Below are positions 60,601-64,000 of a stretch of 64,000 nt of DNA, piece after piece. Source of the DNA: Branchiostoma floridae (Eukaryota; Chordata; Leptocardii; Amphioxiformes; Branchiostomatidae); assembly GCF_000003815.2 (NCBI RefSeq), contig NC_049983.1:18011082-18075081 (forward strand), in the 5' to 3' direction. Position numbers and translations under genes: made by a program. Under the pieces are notes generated by a model. The model saw nothing but the letters and a program-made list of their open reading frames with translations, did no database searches and was not told where the DNA came from. The number at the start of each line of letters is the position of its first letter. The stretch's first letter is position 1.

Positions 60601-61562
60601 TAAACGTGCCTGCTTTAGTCCTCGGAGGTAATCCATAGAATAGTGAAATACCGTTCGCGACCAAGACGCCATTGTTGTTCTTCAAGAACCACTGATGCCG
60701 ATGTAAAAAGTCGAGAATTCTAGTCCAAGGGATGACACACTTGTTTAAGACGAGTCTCTGGACATCCGGCAGACATTCACATGTAGTGATCTTGTCCTTA
60801 CAGCTCGGACAACACTTAAAATATTACTAAAATACCTAAAAATCGACAGAGAGGCCCTGACCCGCGGCTGCCCCTAGAAGCGCCACCTATGTTGTAGAAA
60901 GTTCACAATTTTCTTGTCGTTACCATTTGTTGTTGACATGTTGCACATGAAAATTGTGTCCCTACACCCTACACAAAATAGTACACAATTTCTACACATG
61001 GCCAGTGGTCTCATATACATTATTCATAAACACTCAGGCAGTGCACCATGCATTTGGGATCTCTAAGACATATTGGTGCATCTTGTTTACCTCCTTCATC
61101 GTTGTTGAGGGACACACAGAGCAGAAACAGGGTGTCCAGACACTTCTCCAGGTCCTCGCTGACTGAAGAGAACTTCCCAAAGAAGTGCCCCCTGTCTGTC
61201 TCTTCTAGCAACTGCAGAGCTGCCTCTGTGGGCTAAGATAACAAAAATCACATTCATTGATTAGTCTATTCAAAGTAATTACTAAATGATAATGTACCAT
61301 TGGTATGAAAATCCGGACAAGTACAAAAGACCTTTCAGGGGGATATAGTAGTAGTATTATACTAACTGTTTATTTATAAATACAATAATACAAAGATTTG
61401 CTAATACAATGTAGAACTGCCAATATTACCTGTTCAGTAAGGTTGGTTACATACTGAAAAACACGAGATTTCAGCTCATCAATTGTCATCAGTTTGTCTT
61501 TCAGTCTCTGCTTCCCTGCAGCAAGATGGCCTCTTGACATGGCCATGGCTGGTATGGAGCTT
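42431..61562 (-). CDS. multi-Tudor germ-granule protein with CCCH finger, RNF17/TDRD-like (16 exons seen, 5' partial)
   Basis: Minus-strand exons, 5' to 3': 61562-61430, 61232-61091, 57132-54966, 54629-54448, 50171-50020, 49478-49223, 48902-47312, 47046-46901, 46441-46313, 46003-45902, 45590-45438, 44984-44924, 44419-44272, 43562-43396, 43044-42988, 42602-42431. Phases agree throughout, giving at least 1918 residues. The order is a helical N-terminal piece; a long acidic Ser-rich region; extended Tudor 1; a Gln-rich disordered segment; extended Tudor 2; a CCCH zinc finger; extended Tudor 3. The Tudor cores keep the aromatic cage and the Y(V)D(Y/F)GN motif (YVDYGN, YVDYGN, YVDFGN) that read symmetric dimethyl-arginine on Piwi proteins. 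A scaffold role in piRNA/nuage granules is inferred. RNF17 is the closest idea, but no RING is in view. The first exon(s) lie upstream. Confidence 0.85.
42988..43044 (-). CDS. Tudor gene exon 15 (of those seen)
   Basis: 57 bp exon between a GTTTCAG acceptor and an AG|GTGAGT donor, reading DAFIDLTGDKVLIAHVLS. It is the SN-like strand region of extended Tudor 3. Confidence 0.8.
43133..43270. repeat. about 40 bp tandem repeat, 3.4 degenerate units
   Basis: Successive blocks CAGCACCAAGGACAGGTCTG, TAGCACCAGGGACAGGCCAG, CAACACAAGGGGCAGGTCTG and CAGCAAGATGGACAG are spaced about 40 bp apart. It is intronic in the Tudor gene. Confidence 0.65.
43396..43562 (-). CDS. Tudor gene exon 14: core of Tudor 3
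   Basis: CCTTTTCAG acceptor, AG|GTGGGG donor. It reads VYYVDFGNKERV, the last two strands of the Tudor core with cage Tyr/Phe and the D..N pair. LPHQAVECYLANIEP follows, the linker helix into the SN-like half. Confidence 0.9.
44272..44419 (-). CDS. Tudor gene exon 13: start of Tudor 3 core
   Basis: CATACAG acceptor, TGG|GTGAGT donor. PGEIVIAKYSQDNQYYRARV is the classical first half of a Tudor barrel with the aromatic cage residues present. Confidence 0.9.
44706..44880. mobile_element. pogo/Tigger-like MITE with TA target duplication
   Basis: The ends are CAGTAGAAATACTGTTATTTG and, in reverse complement, CAGTAGAAGCCGCTTAATTA, flanked by TA on both sides (44704-44705 and 44881-44882). The CAGT start, TA duplication and TTATTTGCA-like inner motif are those of pogo-type Tc1/mariner elements. 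175 bp, no coding capacity, intronic. Confidence 0.7.
44924..44984 (-). CDS. Tudor gene exon 12
   Basis: 61 bp exon, GTCTCCAG acceptor, AAA|GTGAGT donor, reading ADGIDVDKPNPLDELSKEIK. It is a short helical stretch before the third Tudor core, which fits the N-terminal helix of extended Tudor domains. Confidence 0.8.
45397..45421 (+). repeat. (ACAGA)n pentanucleotide run
   Basis: About five units immediately beside the Tudor gene exon at 45438-45590, at its donor side. Confidence 0.9.
45438..45590 (-). CDS. Tudor gene exon 11: opening of extended Tudor 3
   Basis: GTCACAG acceptor, ATGG|GTACTC donor. It reads VAVEVTSVFNPGHFFVQFTY, the strand that begins extended Tudor units (compare FDVVVSDIDNPSHFWIQ in unit 1). 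The donor is weak, so the 3' edge may shift by a few bases. Confidence 0.75.
45902..46003 (-). CDS. Tudor gene exon 10: CCCH zinc finger
   Basis: TTTCCACAG acceptor. It reads VCKFFQPGSTCWKGDSCPYQH, which is exactly C-x8-C-x5-C-x3-H, the spacing of CCCH zinc fingers that usually bind single-stranded RNA. The donor is taken as AAAG|GTCAGC to match the phase-1 acceptor at 45590; an alternative at 45909 would need the second AG of the next acceptor. Confidence 0.85.
46313..46441 (-). CDS. Tudor gene exon 9: linker
   Basis: GTTTTCTGCAG acceptor, TTCA|GTAAGT donor, phase 1 at both ends. Acidic linker sequence (DAWDPRASDYLSERNSYFVD) between extended Tudor 2 and the zinc finger. No domain recognised. 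Confidence 0.75.
46901..47046 (-). CDS. Tudor gene exon 8: end of extended Tudor 2
   Basis: CCTTTTCCAG acceptor, donor A|GTAAAA. LQLVLVDTTGSVDMCINDEL followed by LVSSGVAEM is the SN-like closing strand and helix of the second extended Tudor. Confidence 0.8.
47312..48902 (-). CDS. Tudor gene exon 7: disordered region plus Tudor 2
   Basis: 1591 bp exon, TTTTGGCAG acceptor, AAG|GTTGGT donor. The N-terminal two thirds is low complexity, with a Gln run (LLQQQQQELQLRRQR) and Lys/Ser/Glu-rich stretches with several SSPK/SGD-type sites. The last third is extended Tudor 2: FLLMTSYIVDPSEFYVHPV, then CARFSKDKTWYRAQI and VFYVDYGNFETL, with intact cage residues. The long plus-strand frame opposite it (48203-48793) is its antisense shadow. 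Confidence 0.9.
49223..49478 (-). CDS. Tudor gene exon 6: SN-like half of extended Tudor 1
   Basis: ATCCACCAG acceptor, GAAG|GTAGGA donor. WFARQVLGKKLQAVIDLD followed by EVDLYYS and INISEL-like sequence fits the SN-like subdomain that follows a Tudor core. Confidence 0.85.
50020..50171 (-). CDS. Tudor gene exon 5: core of Tudor 1
   Basis: TTTATTACAG acceptor, AAAG|GTAATT donor. It reads VDILYVDYGNRERLSMSRV, with the cage Tyr and D..N pair, then LPCQALCCGLAKV. Confidence 0.9.
50404..50601 (+). repeat. left inverted arm with internal hairpins
   Basis: It contains GTGAAGGAAATCGC...GCGATTCTCTTCAC and GTGATGAAACGCGC...GCGCGATTCTCATCAC, each an imperfect hairpin. The two hairpin-bearing blocks are tandem relatives, both closing in GAGCGCGCACGG- or CAGCGCGCACGG-like sequence. 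Confidence 0.85.
51095..51172 (+). CDS. possible first coding exon inside the inverted-arm segment
   Basis: ATG (A at -3, G at +4) opens 26 codons reading MAASVDCPTPGTSDGDVPTQ and ELCQEQ, ending CAG|GTAGGT, a strong donor, phase 0. It is CpG-rich relative to the flanks. A YY1-like GCCATTTTG lies upstream at about 50684. No second exon was found on the plus strand within the intron. It could be a captured first exon, a nested gene start, or chance. Confidence 0.25.
51775..51840 (+). repeat. diverged direct repeat, copy 1 (copy 2 at about 52525-52590)
   Basis: Shared blocks GCAAAG, TTATAGTC, CTAGAGCT and TAAAATTG occur in the same order at both places inside the inverted-arm segment, about 750 bp apart. 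Confidence 0.5.
52714..52911 (-). repeat. right inverted arm
   Basis: Reverse complement of 50404-50601 with four single-base differences and no indels by my reading. Confidence 0.85.
53180..54052. mobile_element. 870 bp element with inverted ends of about 38 bp, copy A
   Basis: 53180-53217 (CCTTAGGCCATGTTGATTTG onward) is the reverse complement of 54015-54052 with few mismatches. From 53501 to the right end it matches 63001-63515 in the same orientation. T-runs and A-runs lie just inside the right and left ends. There is no convincing coding frame. It lies in the Tudor gene intron between exons 4 and 5. Confidence 0.65.
54448..54629 (-). CDS. Tudor gene exon 4: first strands of Tudor 1
   Basis: TTTCTTCCAG acceptor, TCAG|GTGGGC donor. 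VGMFCAACFTQDNTWYRGLI is the first half of a Tudor barrel with aromatic cage residues. A Ser/Gly-rich loop follows before the next exon completes the barrel. Confidence 0.9.
54966..57132 (-). CDS. Tudor gene exon 3: long disordered exon, start of extended Tudor 1
   Basis: 2167 bp exon with a long T-tract acceptor (T13 CAG) and donor CTTAG|GTGAAA. It is Ser-, Glu-, Gln- and Pro-rich, with many acidic Ser stretches that look like casein-kinase targets. A QVQG minisatellite lies near its end, and FDVVVSDIDNPSHFWIQPAG closes it as the opening strand of extended Tudor 1. Its frame is open from 57132, well upstream of the first in-frame alternative start. Confidence 0.9.
55086..55231 (-). repeat. 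coding minisatellite, pentapeptide xQVQG, about 10 units
   Basis: Units such as SQVHG, LQVQG, PYMQG, TQILG, TQVQG, SQVQE and PQVQG follow one another at a 15 bp period inside the big Tudor exon. The repeat keeps the reading frame. Confidence 0.85.
57309..57335 (+). repeat. (ATCA)n tail of the LINE
   Basis: About six ATCA units. On the minus strand this is (TGAT)n directly after AATAAACCATT, the 3' end of the LINE below. Confidence 0.9.
57538..60672 (-). CDS. LINE ORF2: APE endonuclease and reverse transcriptase, 1044 residues
   Basis: A single uninterrupted frame from ATG at 60672. Residues 1-155 form a basic, poorly conserved N-terminus. An APE-type endonuclease lies at about 158-370, with catalytic positions in NARS (165-168), SETW (191-194), GDLN (306-309) and SDH (359-361). 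The reverse transcriptase is at about 585-900, with motif A LTDFTKVFD (711-719), GVPQGTKLGP (769-778) and motif C YVDD (798-801). No RNase H is visible. It would copy its own RNA onto nicked target DNA. All key residues are present and no frameshift is seen, so the copy may be recent and possibly active. Its RT C-terminus has the same kind of YC.P.W region expected of the family. Confidence 0.9.
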   Translation of the reverse strand: MASWSRTVFHYSMDYLRGLKQARLPVGPGLKEHLLNLGLWRLRTRARGTKAGRHFQRKPTLPYTGNICKYQTSKPELNHSRPTTCKSVREFQSGFEESNVITAGQLSGVQAPIHVPDVPCLQVNNNSRPPRVLIDVIAKQRSEVPVNVMQQRNKDRHPPSFFLCNARSLLNKMDEFETVVSDSGANVAVVSETWASTNHARELTNMDGFTAFLKCRSDRRGGGVAVYVRDNIPSRELQDVQVPEELECLWVWLRPHQLPRSVSSLAVCATYIPPDSPHQDLLVDHLINTTDALRIKHPDIGIVILGDLNRTDTTRLCQGNSLQQVVDRPTRGNAVLDVIITNIHSLYDVPRVGAPVGLSDHNSVVWSPKVTSVQNKSHRRVVRPLKDSDVRAFGTWITQHDWQEVRNATNTATKTDLFYKTLTEHIDKFFPTKTVNIHSSDKPWITPAIKDMIRRRQEAFHSGKEETWKRLRNKVIREIKRAKKRHYVDKVQQLKVENPATWYKELKTMCNIVKPPCVIHVPDVDPTDHKAAADAINKHLASISQQSPPVCTSQLPSYLPAPSPPPEIHPWDMYEELRRVRVGKAGGPDGIAPRLIRMFACELAEPLADILNMSLKEGVVPSHWKEAVVSPIPKEQPAVIDKLRPISLTAIFAKICEGFVAKWVLSDIWRNIDRRQFGGIKRSSTTHCLVSLTHFLFQGAERSKNVGTIVLTDFTKVFDTINHEQAIRKLLDMGTRPCIIPWIVDFLSERRQRVRYGDSLSDWQTLTTGVPQGTKLGPIIFLCMINDACLALDDRWKYVDDLSLGENRHILEQSHLQEDVNMLNEWSKDTQLKLNPKKCFTFTVCFLKTPPPPLPITIDGKLLEAVKLVKVLGLWLQSDLKWETQVNEMTKKSGKRMFMLRRLKTFGFPLPDLVTVYCGFIRPVLEYCVPVWHHSLTNKQTTAIERVQKRALRIILGRAYTDYNTALHVCNLETLANRRANLCIKFANSMTTSERTVELVPAPRRLTHGRSLRNSNKLTIPTCRTVRYSNSPVPSLLRILNSMK
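61091..61232 (-). CDS. Tudor gene exon 2 (of those seen): helical segment
   Basis: TTATCTTAG acceptor, GGAG|GTAAAC donor, phase 0 in and 1 out, joining across the LINE-bearing intron to 57132. It reads ALQLLEETDRGHFFGKFSSV and DLEKCLDTLFLLC, amphipathic helices resembling the coiled coil that follows RING/B-box fingers in RNF17 and TRIM-type proteins. Confidence 0.75.
61430..61562 (-). CDS. Tudor gene exon 1 (of those seen): helical segment
   Basis: GATTCCCAG acceptor, CAG|GTAATA donor. It reads HLAAGKQRLKDKLMTIDELK and FQYVTNLTEQ, a continuous amphipathic helix. Because it begins with an acceptor, at least one exon must lie further upstream. I did not find it between 61563 and 64000. Confidence 0.75.
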
Positions 61563-62447
61563 CTGGGAATCAAAATGGAAACAAAGATCATGTCAGCAAA
61601 ACAAGACTGTGGCATTTTCATTCTGGGAAACAAAGCAAAGATAAGGCTAAAAGGAGTCATCCTCAAGGGACATAAAGTTTTCAAAGCAGCTAGTAGCAGT
61701 GCAATGTGACTTTGCTAAAGTACAAGTTTTCAGCAAAGTATGTGTACACCAGTAAAGGAGTCTTGCTGGACATGTAAATCTTGCAATGTTCGTCATCAGG
61801 TGGCTTTATTTCTACAGTGACCTCTCCATAGCAACTTTATGACACTGACACTACGTTTCCAATGTATTACTATACTATTAGTACTGTGTAACACAATTAC
61901 TCCCAGCGCAACACCTTGAAAACCTAGAAACACCTCGAATACCTCGAATTCGAAAACCTATTTCTTCTTTCGCATGCAAATGAAAAAACAAAAACAAAAT
62001 TGACCCCCAAAAAAGGTGCATTCATTTTAAAATCTAATCGTTCAGTAACCTGAACAAATGACTAAACATACAAAGTATGTAGAGTAGATTCTTCAGTTTT
62101 GTTCTTCCACATCTTCTCTGAACTTGGATTATAAAATTGGCATTCTATGACATCAGTCAGTAGTTTTTCTGATAGCTGCTTTTTGCAATCTATGGTATAT
62201 ACTTGCTTACAGGTCTGCCTGAACACCTCAAACAACCTCAAATGGCTCTAATATGCAGTGCATATGGGCAACAACCTTGTGACATGTTGTGTGGCTCTCT
62301 GGATACATTGATTGTGCATTTATGAATTTTTTTTAAACTTCAGTAAGTCCTAAGTACTTAACATTATTTGGAGTTAGTCCACCGGTTTCGAGATAAAACT
62401 AATGTCTGGCGGAGTCTGCTTGGGGAAGTTTTTGATACCTTCATCAT

Positions 62448-62648
62448 GCCTGTAGCCAGGATTTGGGTGGGTGGGGGTGGTGTGTATGTGTCTTTTTAGT
62501 ACTTGTGGGACCATCGAGCGGTGTAGGCGCGAGCTGCCTAGGGGGTCCGGGGGCATGCTCCCCCAGAAAATTTTGAAATCTTGATCCTCTGAAAAAGCGG
62601 ACCTTCGAGCATGTGGGGGAACCCCGATCCCCCCCTGGCTATGGGCTT
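62448..62648. mobile_element. 200 bp MITE with GCCTGTAGCCAGG ends
   Basis: The left end GCCTGTAGCCAGGATTTG pairs with the right end CCCCCCTGGCTATGGGC. The core has GGGGGCATGCTCCCCCAGAA followed by AATTTTGAAATC, a sequence type I associate with a widespread repeat in marine invertebrate genomes (recollection, not checked). Confidence 0.6.
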
Positions 62649-63000
62649 CTTCAGTCCACAGATGACAGTACATTAAAAGTGTGGATTCTGTTGGCTCATA
62701 CATAGATTACAGCATAGCACAATTCTATCATTGTCAAAAAGGGCCCTGTAGTGACCTAGATGTGGTGACCTCTGCATACCAACCAATTGCATGCTATCAC
62801 GGACAGGCTCAATGTCACGTACAGCGTGTTGAATGACGTTTCATTCCCAGGCCAGACACCCCTGAGATATGTAGATGAGGCCTGCCTTATACCAAGGATA
62901 TTATATGACGTCCTTGGTTATACCTCTAGTCAAGGAGGTATATGATCATTAAACCACCTTGCTCTAGTGATCTGAACCTGGACCTGATTGTCGGTGGAAA

Positions 63001-63515
63001 CTTGAGAATTGGCAATACTCAAAACAATGGTAATTGGTCAGTTTTGCTACAAAGGAATCTGTTTGTTGGATTATTTGACTTCAACTGGCATTTAAAATTC
63101 CCATCTCCAAGTAATTATAAAGGCTGACTGTCTCTGTACCTTGAAACTTGGTACAATTGACTATAAACTCTACTTGACTTCACTCTTGTTGTCTTCTTGG
63201 CCCCTGGTAAGCCAAATGCCTGCCGACACAGTGTGTCCATTTTGTAATAGGCGAAACCTGTTCCTCTGATTTTTTTCCAGGTCTGTTTTTTTCGGATTGG
63301 TCCAAGTAGAAAAAAATGTCCTGCACCCATATAATGTACTGGTCCCTACACCCAACTGTTGGTATACCATACTATGTGTGTTTAGTCCTATGTTCAACCT
63401 TCCTGGCCACTTTGATTTCATACTGGAGGCAACTTTTTTTTATTCGCTCGCTGAGCAGTTTTGGAGTTCTCAGAGGATGTCATCCATATATTATAATCAA
63501 ATCAACATGGCCTTA
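63001..63515 (+). repeat. dispersed repeat, copy B of 53501-54052
   Basis: Same order and orientation of long shared blocks, including CTTGAGAATTGGCAATACTC, AATTGACTATAAACTCTACT and the right end ATCAAATCAACATGGCCTTA. The inverted left end seen in copy A is missing here, so this copy is truncated or uses another left border. Confidence 0.8.
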
Positions 63516-64000
63516 CTAGCACCTCTTTCAACCTCCTTGCTAGTACTAAGTAATCAAAACACCATGTCCTTATTAGCATAATGTAAACAATGCATCCGTG
63601 TGGGCGGCTGTTTTGAATAACAGTAACTGTGTGATTTTGAATTGTAACATGATCTTGAATATTGAACACTGCTTCTTTTCACCGAAATGTTAGACCATTA
63701 TATGTTATTCTGGACATATTACAACAAATACCAAATATAGAAATATCCCGGAGACATCATACAAACACTGGAGTTGTGTTACGCTGCCTGTTGCGAATCA
63801 AACAGAAACTTTGAGAAAGTGAGACACGGCGTGCTTGTGACATGTCATTTTCGCTGACAGCCTTGGCCTGGCTGACAGCAAGCTGAGTCATACACAAGCC
63901 ATCACATCACATTAGCTTAGGTTATCACTAGATTTACAACAAAAATGAGGAGTACATATTTCTCTGCGCAGCTTGGTCACACGTACGTTTCCAACGTACG

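Larger units (their letters stand above)
57309..60895 (-). mobile_element. near full-length CR1/L2-type LINE, sense to the host gene
   Basis: It runs on the minus strand from a GC-rich 5' region (about 60895, GGTGGCGCTTCTAGGGGC) through one long ORF to a 3' UTR ending AATAAACCATTTGATTGATT. The short tandem tail in place of poly(A) and the endonuclease + RT protein without RNase H fit the CR1/L2/Jockey group. The 5' edge is approximate and no clear target-site duplication was found. It lies in the intron between Tudor exons 2 and 3, in the same orientation as the gene. Confidence 0.85.
61563..64000. other. intron or 5' flank of the Tudor gene
   Basis: No supportable exon. It holds a MITE at 62448-62648, a copy of the 53.5 kb repeat at 63001-63515, and a short ACGTACGT..ACGTACG hairpin at the very end (63981-64000). 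Confidence 0.5.

Overview
The window looks like invertebrate-chordate nuclear DNA, most probably an amphioxus (Branchiostoma). The basis is the compact multi-exon genes with kilobase introns, a CR1/L2-type LINE ending in AATAAA plus a (GATT)n tail, many small fold-back transposons, and a podocalyxin-like sialomucin. Species is an inference; no marker gene fixes it. Nothing here is prokaryotic: there is no operon, no CRISPR array, and no tRNA or rRNA gene I could support.

Layout. 1-13.0 kb is mostly non-coding and repeat-rich: a three-unit tandem repeat, a fold-back MITE and a 1.4 kb terminal-inverted-repeat element. It also has one possible small membrane-protein ORF on the minus strand (2447-2710). 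13.0-38.3 kb on the plus strand is a seven-exon gene for a single-pass sialomucin. Its first exon (13683-13740) is a 19-residue signal-peptide exon followed by an 8.3 kb intron. Two Thr/Ser/Pro-rich exons follow, then three exons for a cysteine-free folded stem, and a last exon with the membrane segment and a 77-residue tail ending in D-T-H-L. That ending, the acidic run before it and the exon layout match vertebrate podocalyxin/endoglycan (CD34 family).

38.3-42.4 kb is the tail-to-tail gap between two convergent genes and carries a 399 bp element with perfect 34 bp inverted ends. 42.4-61.6 kb on the minus strand is the 3' part (at least 16 exons, at least 1918 codons) of a multi-Tudor protein of the germline piRNA/nuage type. 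It has three extended Tudor domains with intact aromatic cages and a CCCH zinc finger between the second and third. Large disordered segments and a helical N-terminal piece complete it; its 5' end lies outside the annotated part. All exon phases close.

The Tudor gene's introns are full of mobile DNA. There is an apparently intact sense-oriented LINE (57.3-60.9 kb; 1044-residue endonuclease/reverse transcriptase). A 2.5 kb segment is bounded by 198 bp inverted arms differing at only 4 positions, with a possible first coding exon inside it. Two copies of a repeat lie near 53.5 and 63.0 kb, and there is a pogo-like MITE.

Functionally the two genes are unrelated: one is a cell-surface anti-adhesive or apical scaffold sialomucin, the other a probable dimethyl-arginine-binding scaffold of germ granules. 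The most interesting points are the podocalyxin-like gene outside vertebrates, the Tudor + CCCH + Tudor arrangement, and the very young 2.5 kb inverted-arm segment.
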